From: Actinomyces ruminis
GTDB lineage: Bacteria; Actinomycetota; Actinomycetes; Actinomycetales; Actinomycetaceae
Length of the DNA stretch: 46,757 bases
Direction of reading: 5' to 3'
Assembly (NCBI RefSeq): GCF_002154335.2
Contig: NZ_MTPX02000025.1
Coordinates: 1-46,757, forward strand
The notes under the pieces are model-generated. The model saw nothing but the letters and a program-made list of their open reading frames with translations, was not told where the DNA came from and did not search any database. The translations under genes and the position numbers were made by a program. Positions 9,165 through 17,520 of this stretch are shown one piece after another; the stretch's first letter is position 1; each line of letters opens with the position of its first letter.

Positions 9165-9913
9165 ATGTTGGCTCAGCAACGACGCACGGCGATCGTGGAG
9201 ATGGTCAGGGAGCGCGGCGGCGTCTCGGTCACTGATCTCGCCCGCGCGCTCGACGTCTCCGCCTCCACCATTCGCCGCGACCTGAACGCCCTGGGGCGCG
9301 AGGGCAGGCTCCAGCGGGTGCGCGGCGGAGGCACGATCGAGGCGGACGCCCAGCCCTTCGCCCACGTCGCCGCCCGGGCGGCCGAGGAGAAGGACCGTAT
9401 CGGCGCCGCGGCAGCCGGGCTCGTGCGCGACCGTGACGTCGTCCTGATCGACATCGGCACCACGGGCGCCGCCGTCGCCCGGCACCTGCTGGGCCGGGAC
9501 GTCACCGTCGTTACCGCCTCCCTCGCCGTCGTCGACGTGCTGCGTGAGGAACGGCACGTGGAGCTGATCGTGCTAGGCGGGGTGCTGCGTCCCTCCTACC
9601 TGTCGCTGGTGGGCGGGCTGACCGAGAACGCCCTGGCGCAGATCAGCGCCGACATCGCTTCATGGGCACCTCTGGCGTGCGGGCGGACGGTATGGTCCTG
9701 GACTCCACCGGCATCGAGGTGCCCGTCAAGCACGCGCTACGGGCGGCGGCCGAGCGCACCTGCCTGCTGGCCACTGCGGACAAGTTTCCCGGATCCGGGT
9801 TGCTGCCGGTCTGCCCCATCACCGAACTCGACGTCGTCATCACCACCGCCGCTCCCGGCGTCGCACCGCTGCCGGAGTTGGCGGGCGCCAACACGGAGGT
9901 GCTGTTCGCATGA
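9165..9913 (+). CDS. DeoR-family sugar-operon repressor (one frame break)
   Basis: DNA-binding regulator of about 250 aa after joining two frames. The N-terminal DeoR HTH is clear (ERGGVSVTDLARALDVSAST, then IRRDLNALGREGRLQRVRGG), and the effector domain carries the ribose-isomerase-like DVVLIDIGTTGAAVARHL. The frame breaks near 9658; a single added base gives SADIAFMGTSGVRADG, the usual phosphosugar-binding segment of the family. ATG 9165 was preferred over GTG 9159 because a -10 box ends 7 nt before it. Its stop overlaps the GH4 start (ATGA). It most likely senses a phosphosugar and controls both its own GH4 operon and the divergent pfkB-ABC operon. Confidence 0.87.
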
Positions 9914-11322
9914 AACTGCTCATCGTCGGCGGCGGCGGATTCCGCGTGCCCCAGGTGATCGAGGTGCTTGCCGCCGCCCGGGCGGGCTCGGGCCCCCATC
10001 CGGGCCTGGTGGTGGACGAGGTGTGCCTGTACGACATCTCCCCGCAGCGCCTGGACGCCATGCGGGCCGTGTTGGCCGATCTGGACTTCCCGCTCGCGCC
10101 CGCGCTCGCCTCCACCACTCGCCTGGAGGAGGCGGTGCGGGGGGCCGACTTCATCTTCTCCGCCATGCGCGAGGGCGGCACGCATGGGCGGGTGCTGGAC
10201 GAGCTCGTCGCCCTGGAGCAGGGCGTGCTGGGGCAGGAGACGGTGGGGGCCGGCGGCTACGCCTACGCCTTCCGTACCATCCCCGCGGCCATGGAGCTGG
10301 CGCGCACGGTCCGCGACCTGGCCCCCGAGGCCTGGGTCATCAACTTCACCAACCCCGCCGGCATCATCACCCAGGCCATGCGCACGGTGCTCGGCGGGCG
10401 CGTCGTCGGCATCTGCGACACCCCGATCGGGCTGGTGCGGCGGGCGACGACGGCGGTCGGCGGGGACGCCGCGTGCGTGTCTCGGGTCGGTGCGGGCGTG
10501 GGCGTGGAGTTCGACTACGTGGGTCTGAACCACTTGGGCTGGCTGCGCAGCCTCGTCGTCGACGGCCGGGACCGGCTGCCCGGACTGCTGGCCGACGACG
10601 CCGCGCTGGACCACCTGGAGGAGGCGCGCGTCATCGGCTTCGACTGGGTGCGGGCGCTCGGGATGCTGCCCAACGAGTACCTCTTCTACTACTACCTGGG
10701 CCGGGAGTCGCTGGAGCGCATCCGCGCCGAGGCGGAGACCCGCGGCCAGTTCCTGGAGCGCAGACAGGGGGAGTTCTACGACGCCGTCGCCGCGCAGCCG
10801 CAGCGGGCCGGGGAGCTGTGGCGGCGCGCGCACGCCGAGCGGGAGGCCACGTACATGGCCGAGTCTCGCGACGCCGCCGACCGGGCCGGGCGCCGCGAGG
10901 AGGACATTGCTGGCGGCGGCTACCAGCAGGTGGCCCTGGACCTGATGACCGCCGTCCACACCGGGGTGCCCGCCCGCATGATCCTCGACGTCGGCAATGG
11001 CGACGCATGCTCCGCCGACGGCGGCGGGCTGCTGGTGCCCCAGCTGCGCGAGGACGCCGTGGTGGAGGTCCCGTGCGTCGTCGACGGTGACGGCGTGCAC
11101 CCGCAGCGGGTGGGGGCGCTCGCGGGTACCGAGCTCGGGCTGGTGGCCACGGTAAAGGGCTGCGAGGAGCTGGTGATCGACGCCGCGCTCAGCGGGGACG
11201 AGACCCTGGCGTGGCGGGCGCTGGCCGGGCACCCGCTCATTGACTCCGTCAACGTGGCGCGGCGGGTGCTGGACGGCTACCTGGAGCGCAACCCGCTGGT
11301 GGCCAGGACCTTCGGGCGGTGA
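9910..11322 (+). CDS. GH4 family 6-phospho-beta-glucosidase-like glycosidase
   Basis: 470-aa NAD+- and divalent-metal-dependent glycoside hydrolase of family 4, which cleaves by oxidation-elimination-addition-reduction. Seen are the N-terminal dinucleotide motif KLLIVGGGGFRVPQV, IFSAMREGGTHGR, GQETVGAGGYAYAFRTIP, NFTNPAGIITQAM, the metal-ligand cysteine in GICDTPIGL and the metal-ligand histidine in YVGLNHLGWL. The signature CDTP is close to, but not the same as, the CNVP/CNIP motif of characterised 6-phospho-beta-glucosidases and is unlike the alpha-type CHxV. It is translationally coupled to the DeoR gene. GH4 6-phospho-glucosidases usually act after PTS uptake, but this locus has an ABC importer and a kinase, so the true substrate is open. 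Confidence 0.88.
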   Translation: MKLLIVGGGGFRVPQVIEVLAAARAGSGPHPGLVVDEVCLYDISPQRLDAMRAVLADLDFPLAPALASTTRLEEAVRGADFIFSAMREGGTHGRVLDELVALEQGVLGQETVGAGGYAYAFRTIPAAMELARTVRDLAPEAWVINFTNPAGIITQAMRTVLGGRVVGICDTPIGLVRRATTAVGGDAACVSRVGAGVGVEFDYVGLNHLGWLRSLVVDGRDRLPGLLADDAALDHLEEARVIGFDWVRALGMLPNEYLFYYYLGRESLERIRAEAETRGQFLERRQGEFYDAVAAQPQRAGELWRRAHAEREATYMAESRDAADRAGRREEDIAGGGYQQVALDLMTAVHTGVPARMILDVGNGDACSADGGGLLVPQLREDAVVEVPCVVDGDGVHPQRVGALAGTELGLVATVKGCEELVIDAALSGDETLAWRALAGHPLIDSVNVARRVLDGYLERNPLVARTFGR

Positions 11323-11410
11323 GGGTTGGGCTCAGTGTGTCTGTTAAGTGCGGCTAGACGTGCGGTCCCCGTGCTGCTCATCAACCAGGTTTTCGGGGTG
11401 GGTTGGAAAG

Positions 11411-11488
11411 AGTGACGTGCTCACTCTATAGAGTGAGGATCTCACTGTAGAAAGTGACGTTGTCACTCTAGAGAGTGAGGTTCTCACT
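11411..11488. repeat. Four-unit 21-bp array of palindromic half-sites
   Basis: AGTGA occurs at 11411, 11432, 11453 and 11474, exactly 21 bp apart. Its complement TCACT occurs at 11421, 11442, 11463 and 11484, exactly 10 bp after each. The result is eight half-sites alternating in orientation every 10 or 11 bp, one per DNA turn. Units 1 and 3 share a C after AGTGA, and units 2 and 4 share a G. Between units 1 and 2 there is a perfect 18-bp palindrome (CTCACTCTATAGAGTGAG). The array lies 88 bp after the GH4 stop. It resembles a co-operative operator or an iteron array; no protein candidate is evident nearby. Confidence 0.85.
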
Positions 11489-12350
11489 GAAGACGTCCGG
11501 ATTGTCCGGTTTGCGGGTTGGTGCGTTGGCGACGAGTCCTACGGACATCGAAGGGGCGGTAAAGCCGTCGAGGACGTGGGGTAGTCGTCGAGGACGCCGA
11601 CCCGGAGGGCGTTCTCGACGGCGAGGGAGCGTTGTCGGCGTTGGACCGCGTCCTGGGCGGCTCGACCGCGTTGTGGGCCGACTGCTTGCGAGTTCGAGGC
11701 ACGCCCGACGGGGGTCCACCGTCCACACCGTCGTCCACGTCCGCCGGGTGCCTGATCGGCGGTGTCAGTGGGTGGTGCGCCTGCGCCGCTGCACGCCCGC
11801 TGACCCCGCGCGCGCCGTGGCGCCGTCGTCCGCCACGGCCGACGTACCCACGCCACTCGCCGAGGCTGTACGAACAGCACGCCCCAAACAGGAATCCCCG
11901 GACATCCAGGTTGAGAGCATCATCGTGAGTGCGAAGTGGGCGATAATCGGCGCCCTTACCAGGGGATGCCTGCAGGGTGTTGCCCGCTCGGGATGTGTTT
12001 TGGCCGGTGGGGTCGGGTTGTCTGTCCCGGCCCCACCGGCCTTGGCGGTGAGGCGGCCGCTTCCGGGGGTTTCCACATCCCCGGGGGCTCTGCCTCCTTC
12101 GCCGGAGCGGACCGGCGCGGGCTCCCATGTACCCGGCCTGGTTCTCGGTGGTGGGTCGGTCTTCGGGGTCCCCAACCCTCGCGACCGGCACCGTCCGGCG
12201 GCAGGACTCATATAACCCCTCCGACCTGGAAGCACACCCCCGCCGGCTGAGAAGCTCCGGGGAAGTGGCGGCCGTTCAAGGTGTCCCGCCCCTGGGGTGG
12301 GTCCCGGGCTTGGCTTGGCCTGCTGCGAGCCTTTGTCCTCTGCTGCGATG
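11489..12350. other. About 0.86 kb without a recognisable gene
   Basis: Open frames exist on both strands but are rich in Arg/Pro/Gly/Ser, lack recognisable motifs and show no convincing start. They look like chance frames in GC-rich DNA, or a decayed gene. At 12319-12358 a 20-nt stretch beginning TGCTGCGA is repeated in tandem with four mismatches and runs into the following hairpin. I see no RNA gene here. Confidence 0.5.
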
Positions 12351-12397
12351 TTTTGTGCTCTGGTGTGCGGGGAGTACCCGCACACCAGAGCACAAAA
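12351..12397. terminator. 21-bp perfect hairpin with T/A ends
   Basis: Perfect inverted repeat, 12351-12371 with 12377-12397, loop GAGTA. The arms begin TTTTGTGCTC and end GAGCACAAAA, so a T-run follows the GC-rich stem on either strand, as in a bidirectional intrinsic terminator. The nearest complete upstream gene is GH4, 1 kb away. Confidence 0.6.
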
Positions 12398-12619
12398 GCT
12401 CGAAGTAGACCACTAATGCGTGTCGATCGCGGGCCCGCCCACCGCCAAGGCCGACGTCGAAGTGGACCAGGCCGGGATGGCATCCGGGGTAGGTTGCCGA
12501 CGGAGCCTATGCCGTCGGGACCGGTGCTTGGCCCGACGTCTCCCGCTCCCGGGCAGTGCTCCCCATGGCCCCGCAGCGACCCCGCCGTTATGGTGCTGCC
12601 AACAGCCCCGGAGGTGCCC

Positions 12620-14267
12620 GTGTCCGACCTGATTGTCCGCTGGGGTGGCCTGCGCGCCGTCGCCGCCCTCACCGTTAAGACCCTGCTCATCGTCGTGCTC
12701 GCCGTGTTCGTGCCGCTGTACGCATTGGACCCCTTCGGCGCCACGCACACGCCCGCGGTCCAGATCCACGATGAGGCCGACGTGCTCGACGACGACGCCT
12801 CCAGACCGCCCTGGAGGACATCGGCTTCCGCCACGATATCCGCCTGGCCATCCTCACCACTGATGACGTCGACCCCTACGCCAGCTCCGACACCGTCTTC
12901 AACGACGCCGTCCTCGACTACGCCCTAGAGCACGAACCGTCGTGGATCTCCACCGCAGACCCCGATGTCTGGGCCGACGGGCTCGTAATTCTCGCCGTCT
13001 CGCCACACGGTCGCTGGGTCGGCTGCTACTTCGGCGAGGACGTCAAGGTCGACCTGCGCACTCAGCAGCAGATACAGGACGCCGCCAAGGGCTCCTTCCG
13101 CCTGGCGCGCTGGGACGTCGGCCTGGAGACCATGGCCCAGCGCACCGCCGACTCACTCGGCAGGCCGATAGCCTCCACAGAGGTGGCGCTGCTCGTGGCG
13201 TTTGCGAGCCTGGCCGCCGCCATCGCGCTGCTGTCGTGGATGTTCTGGTCCCGCCGCGTGGCGCGCGACGCCTTCCGGCAGGCCCGTCGTCACTTCGGCC
13301 AGATCACCACCGACTACGATGCCACCCAGATCCGCGCCGGCACCATCCCCGCCGACAACGCTCACGGCGCCCAGGTACTGGCCCGTTTCGCCTGGTTCGA
13401 AGAGCGTTACGCCAGGCTCGTCCGCCTCTTCCGCGACTTCGGCTCCCCACGTGGCGCTCAGTGGTTCGTGGACAGCCGCCGGCGCCGGGCCCAGAAGTTG
13501 GAGACCAGCGCTGCGGAACTCGATCGCGTCGACGACGTCATCGCGGCCGCCTCCACCTTCCTAACCCGCGGGCCCGGCTGGGAGAAGGTGTGGGAGAACG
13601 AGCAGGGCCCGGTGCACGAGGACCTCGCCTCCTACGCCGCGCTGTGCGCCTCCGTCGCCGCCAGCACGCAACGGGTACGCGTCAGCTTCGACGTCGAGCC
13701 GGATCGCGCGTGGATCCGCAGCCGCAATGATCGGCTGGCGGCCATGACGGTGGAGCTCGCCCTGAGGACCCTGACGCCGGCGGCGGCCCTGGATGAACTC
13801 GACACGATCGCCGCAGACGTGCGCCACCGTTGCGACGCCCTGGCCCGGCGGGCGCTCGCGGCGGACACCTCCCGGCTGGGGCGGGATCGGCTTGCCCGCT
13901 ACGAGTACGACTCCGTGCGGAGTGCATACCGCCGCGACGCGGCCGACTATCAGGCTGGTGGAACTCCCACAGTGGCCGCGTGCGCTACAACCCTGCCACC
14001 ACGATCCGTATCAACTCCCAGTCGCCGGGTCTGCGGGCCCCGGGTCTGCGCCCCGCAGGCGTGCACGCGACCGGGGCCGGCGCCGTGCCCCAGTTCTCGC
14101 GGCCGGTGTCCGGACTCGTCACCGGATACAGCAAGGCGGCCACCTACACGCCCTCCTCCTCCGGCGGGGGCGGTTTCTCGGGTTCCGGCTCCTCCAGTCA
14201 CTTCAGCGGCGGCCACAGCGGTGGCGGCGGCAGCTTCCACGGCTCCGGCTCCTCCTCCCGCTTCTGA
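12620..14267 (+). CDS. TPM-domain membrane protein, DUF5129-like (two frame breaks)
   Basis: About 549 aa after repair. Order: short cytoplasmic N-terminus; TM1 (LTVKTLLIVVLAVFVPLYAL, about residues 18-37); a TPM-like extracytoplasmic domain starting VQIHDEADVLDDDAL and containing DIRLAILTTDDVDPYAS and GLVILAVSPHGRWVGCYFGE; TM2 (EVALLVAFASLAAAIALLSW, about residues 180-200); a long helical cytoplasmic region; and a Gly/Ser-rich tail ending in SSSRF. That order is typical of actinobacterial DUF5129 proteins. GGAGG lies 6 nt before the GTG start. Frame breaks near 12795 (DDDA/LQTALEDIGF) and 13960 (DYQAG/WWNSHSGR) each fit one missing base. The function of the family is unknown; TPM domains occur in membrane-protein quality control and phosphatases. 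It stands alone, followed by the leaderless DUF5926 gene. Confidence 0.75.
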
Positions 14268-14371
14268 GACTTAGACCGATGCCGCCTTGCGCCACCACCT
14301 GCCGCCGTCGCCACCGGCCGGGGACGCGGCCCGCATCGCCCGGGCGGGAGGACGCCGCCGGTCGCAGCCGG

Positions 14372-14377
14372 TAGGCT
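14372..14377 (+). promoter_or_regulatory. -10 box of the DUF5926 gene, leaderless
   Basis: TAGGCT ends 8 nt before the ATG at 14385, with no ribosome-binding site between them. Confidence 0.5.
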
Positions 14378-14384
14378 GGCGCGC

Positions 14385-15254
14385 ATGTCGAAGAAGAACC
14401 GCCAGCGGCGTCGCGACGACCGCAAGGCCGCCAAGAAGCAGCAGATCCCCTTCGTGGCCCGCCCCTTCGAGGGACTGGCCGCCGAGCCGGACCTGGTGGC
14501 GATGATGCAGATCATCCCCGCCGCCTCCATGACGGTCCGTCTGGACGCCGACCACGGCGGCCAGGACGTCCAGTTGGTCACCCTGCTCCCCGAGCTGGCC
14601 CGCTCCATGAAGCGTGCCGACGGCGAGGTGCTCGTGGCCATGCAGACCACCGTCCGCTCCGGGGACGCCAGCCGCGACGTCGCCGCCGCCCTGCTGGAGG
14701 CTCTCGACCTCGAGCCCGGCACCGGGCTGTCGGCCAACGGTCTGCCGGGGCCCGGTGAGCGCCTCCAGGACATCCTCGACGCGGCCTTCACTCCCAGCAT
14801 CGACGTGCGCGAGTCCTTCGACTTCTGGCTGACCGCCGAACAGGCCGAGGAGCCCGAGGCGGTCCGCATCGTCGAGGACGCCAAGGAGGGGATCGCCCCC
14901 ACCGTGCCGGTGCCCGGCGTCGAGCACGCCTACTGGTGCCGCATGAACGGCAAGGAGTTCGTCCGCTGGGTGCGCGGCGAGGACGAGGACGCCTTCTTCA
15001 ACGCCTTCGCCCGCGTCCACGCCGCGCGCGAGTCCGACCTGGAGGAGGGCGCCCGCTTCCTCGGCGCCTTCCGCGCCTGCGGCCTGGCCATCCCTGTGTG
15101 GGAACTCGTGCCCGGCACCGAGGCCGAGGAACTCACCGAGCCCATGCGGGCCATGGGGCAGCGCCTCGAGGCAGCCCTGGCAGACGACGCCCCGCTCGAC
15201 GCCGAGGCGCGCCGCGCCAAGGCCGGCATCATCTCCCGCCAGGTGAACCTGTAG
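14385..15254 (+). CDS. DUF5926 family protein
   Basis: 289-aa soluble protein resembling the actinobacterial DUF5926 family. It opens with a very basic tract (SKKNRQRRRDDRKAAKKQQI) followed by PFVARPFEGLAAEPDLVAMM, and has conserved-looking stretches such as ESFDFWLTAEQ, VEHAYWCRMNGKEFVRWVRG and GLAIPVWELVPGTEAEEL. No signal peptide or TM segment is seen. The basic tail suggests nucleic-acid or ribosome association, but the function is not known. The ATG fits a leaderless promoter. It is convergent with the fructosamine-kinase gene. The family assignment is by recollection of these motifs rather than a search. Confidence 0.75.
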   Translation: MSKKNRQRRRDDRKAAKKQQIPFVARPFEGLAAEPDLVAMMQIIPAASMTVRLDADHGGQDVQLVTLLPELARSMKRADGEVLVAMQTTVRSGDASRDVAAALLEALDLEPGTGLSANGLPGPGERLQDILDAAFTPSIDVRESFDFWLTAEQAEEPEAVRIVEDAKEGIAPTVPVPGVEHAYWCRMNGKEFVRWVRGEDEDAFFNAFARVHAARESDLEEGARFLGAFRACGLAIPVWELVPGTEAEELTEPMRAMGQRLEAALADDAPLDAEARRAKAGIISRQVNL

Positions 15255-15312
15255 GGCGTTAGGCCGGCGGCGGGCCGCTGGCCGACGCTTCCCTGCCGCC
15301 GGACGGGCCGGC

Positions 15313-15330
15313 CGCGCAGCAAGCTGCGCG
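15313..15330. terminator. Short GC hairpin between convergent genes
   Basis: CGCGCAGC (15313-15320) pairs with GCTGCGCG (15323-15330) in the 103-bp gap between the DUF5926 gene and the fructosamine-kinase gene. It is a plausible bidirectional transcript end without a T-run. The rest of the gap is very GC-rich. Confidence 0.4.
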
Positions 15331-15357
15331 CGCCCGCGGCGCCCGCCGCCGTAGGGC

Positions 15358-16326
15358 TCAGGCGTAGCGGCGGGCCACCGACACCGCCTGCGGCCCGTAG
15401 CCGCCCCCGAACAGGAACACGTGGATCATCAGCAGGTGCAGCTGGTGCAGCCCCACGCGTTCGCGCCACCCGTCCGCCAGCGGGGAGACCTCGTTGTAGG
15501 CGGCCACGATCCGCTCCAGGTACGGCTGCCCGAACACGCCCAGTGCCGCCAGGTCGGTCTCGGCGTGTGCGCCCTGGGCGAGCGGGTCGATGAGCACGCC
15601 GACCGTGTCCTCCTCCCCGCGGTTCCGACGGCGCTCATTGCCGGTGGTCGCGGTCGCCGAGACGGTCGGCACGGTCTCGGCTTCGGCGTCCTCCCGCCGT
15701 GGTCCGCGCCCGGCTGCGGCGGGCGCCCAGGCGGCGACCTCCGCGGCGGGCACCCACATGACGTTGCCGGTCCACAGGTCGCCGTGTGTGCGGGCCACGG
15801 CTACCGCGGCGCCCCGCCCGGCCGCGGCGCGGCGGGTGAGCTCGGGCTGCTCGGAGTCGAAGTCGCCGTCGACCAGGCGCTCACAGACCCGCTCCAGGAG
15901 GACGGCGTCGGCGGCGCTGAGCGTGCCCGCATCCCGACCCGGGCGGATGTATGGGGCAATGCGGTCCGCCGCGTAGAACTCCCCCCAGCGACGCGGGGTG
16001 CCGGACTCGAACGCGTGCGGGCGCAGGCGGATGTTGCTGCGCCCCATCTGGGTGCGCCCATCCCACCCGGGAGGGGCACACCCGAAGGCGGGCGCCCCGG
16101 CGGCGTGGGTGACGGCCAGGGCCCGTCCGAAGGCCTCGGCGGCGGCCGGCGTCACGCGAGAATCGGTGAGTCGCGGCTCCTCCAGCCAGCCGTCGCCGGC
16201 GCGCGCGGGCACCACGTACGCGCCGCCGTCGGCCATCGCCTGGCCGAGCCAGGCCAGTCCCTGCGCCTCCAGGCGGGTGGCGCCGGGTAGATCGTCCTGT
16301 TTGCGGAAGCCGGGTCGGGTACGCAC
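15358..16326 (-). CDS. Fructosamine kinase family protein
   Basis: 322-aa aminoglycoside-phosphotransferase-fold kinase of the fructosamine/ketosamine-3-kinase family, which phosphorylates sugar adducts on amines so that they detach. Visible are the catalytic loop HGDLWTGNVMWV, the metal-binding Asp in GVLIDPLAQGAHAETDLAAL, the phrase MGRSNIRLRPHAFE in the middle and the usual C-terminal LHQLHLLMIHVFLFGGGY. About 45 residues of low-complexity Ala/Arg/Glu/Thr sequence are inserted between the catalytic loop and the metal Asp, where relatives have only a few residues. The start is a GTG just after a possible leaderless -10 (AATGCT). The N-terminal nucleotide-binding lobe looks short, so an upstream start in another frame cannot be excluded. 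It lies 26 bp after the aldolase gene in the same direction. Confidence 0.82.
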   Translation of the reverse strand: MRTRPGFRKQDDLPGATRLEAQGLAWLGQAMADGGAYVVPARAGDGWLEEPRLTDSRVTPAAAEAFGRALAVTHAAGAPAFGCAPPGWDGRTQMGRSNIRLRPHAFESGTPRRWGEFYAADRIAPYIRPGRDAGTLSAADAVLLERVCERLVDGDFDSEQPELTRRAAAGRGAAVAVARTHGDLWTGNVMWVPAAEVAAWAPAAAGRGPRREDAEAETVPTVSATATTGNERRRNRGEEDTVGVLIDPLAQGAHAETDLAALGVFGQPYLERIVAAYNEVSPLADGWRERVGLHQLHLLMIHVFLFGGGYGPQAVSVARRYA

Positions 16327-16352
16327 CGGTCCAGCATTCCACGCGGCCGCGC

Positions 16353-17261
16353 TCAGGTGGTCGAGGCGCGGTAGACCTCGGCGATCGAGGCCTCCAGGGC
16401 GGCGTCAAACTCCGCCTGTGTCTGCGAGACGTCCAGCCCCTCCAGCAGGGCGCGGGAGAAGCTGGCGATCAGGCCGCGGTTGCGGGCCAGGCGGCGGACG
16501 GCCTCGGCACGCGTGTAGCCGCCGGACAGGGCGGCCACGCGGGCGACGCGCGGGTGGTGCATGAGTGCGTGGTAGAAGTCCGTGACCGACGGGATGGTCA
16601 GCTTGAGGACCACGTCGCGGCCCTCGCGCAGGTCGTCCAGGTGGGCGTTGAGCGAGGCGAGCAGGAGCAACTCGATGCCGGTCTTGTCCGGGGCGTGGAT
16701 GTCCACCTCCGGCTCGATAATGGGGGTGAGTCCGGCGTCGAGGATCTGGTTCGCGATCTCGAACTGCTGGTCGACGACGGCGGCCACGCCCTGGGTGTCG
16801 GCGTGCAGAATGACCGAGCGCATCTTGGTGCCGAAGACGTGCTTGTCCGCGGCCTTGGCCAGGGTGTCTTCCAGATTCGGGATCGGCTTCATGACGCGGG
16901 CGCCGTGAGCCTCCTCGGCCAGGCCCTTGTCCACCTTCAGGAAGGGGACGATGCCCTTGACATCCCACAGGTAGTCGGCGGTGGGGCGGCCCTCAACCTC
17001 GGAGTCGAGGGTGCGCTCGAACAGGATGGCGGCGAGAATCCGCTCGGAGGTGAAGGCGGGGCTGGTCATGACGCGGGTGCGCATGGCGTGGACGAGGTCG
17101 AACATCTCCTCCTCACTGCTCCACGCATCGGGTTCGATGCCGTAGGCCTTCAGCGCGCGCGGGGTGGAGCCGCCGGACTGATCGAGGGCGGCGATGAAGC
17201 CGGCGCCGTGCCGGATCCGGTCCATCTGGGCGCGCTGGTCGGGGCGCGATTGGGTGGGCAT
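16353..17261 (-). CDS. Fructose-bisphosphate aldolase, class I
   Basis: 302-aa class I (Schiff-base, metal-independent) aldolase that splits fructose-1,6-bisphosphate into DHAP and glyceraldehyde-3-phosphate. Hallmarks include GFIAALDQSGGSTPRALKAYG at the N-terminus, FLKVDKGLAEEAHG, PIIEPEVDIHAPDKTG, VVLKLTIPSVTDFYHAL with a candidate Schiff-base lysine, and VARVAALSGGYTRAEA. The ATG at 17261 was chosen over upstream in-frame starts because AGGAGG lies 7 nt before it. A 13-bp palindromic operator sits inside the promoter, so expression is likely repressible. The fructosamine-kinase-like gene follows after 26 bp. Identity is secure; regulation is inferred. Confidence 0.94.
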   Translation of the reverse strand: MPTQSRPDQRAQMDRIRHGAGFIAALDQSGGSTPRALKAYGIEPDAWSSEEEMFDLVHAMRTRVMTSPAFTSERILAAILFERTLDSEVEGRPTADYLWDVKGIVPFLKVDKGLAEEAHGARVMKPIPNLEDTLAKAADKHVFGTKMRSVILHADTQGVAAVVDQQFEIANQILDAGLTPIIEPEVDIHAPDKTGIELLLLASLNAHLDDLREGRDVVLKLTIPSVTDFYHALMHHPRVARVAALSGGYTRAEAVRRLARNRGLIASFSRALLEGLDVSQTQAEFDAALEASIAEVYRASTT

Positions 17262-17344
17262 GATGTGCCTCCTGGCTGGATTGTGCGAGTGCTCGGGACG
17301 ACGTTGTCGCGGCGTTGGCGGCTGAGCCAGCTCGGGCACGAACG

Positions 17345-17373
17345 ATTATATGCGAGAACGGTTCTCATAAAAA
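17345..17373 (-). promoter_or_regulatory. Aldolase promoter with embedded operator
   Basis: On the minus strand a perfect TATAAT (plus 17345-17350) follows a weak -35 TTTTTA (plus 17368-17373) with a 17-nt spacer. Inside the spacer is the perfect palindrome GAGAACGGTTCTC (17354-17366). An operator between -35 and -10 is typical of repression by a dimeric regulator. The repressor is unknown, and neither LacI-type operator at lacZ matches this site. Confidence 0.7.
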
Positions 17374-17520
17374 GGGTCGATTGAGGGGCCGCGACGGCCA
17401 TGGTGGAGGCGCCGACGGCGATGACTCGATGGCAGGAGCGGACGGCCCGCCGCCGAAGCCGTGTAGGTCGCCTCCGGCGTGTGCTTCCGGCCGTCGGTCG
17501 CACTCGCCGCGCGACGTCGT

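Noticed and set aside
11411..11488. CRISPR array
   Set aside because: Spacers between the repeated motifs are only about 5-6 nt and related to each other, and no cas gene is in the window.
11475..12215. A 246-codon plus-strand gene
   Set aside because: No ribosome-binding site, no recognisable motif, and biased Arg/Pro/Ser composition with equally long frames on the other strand.
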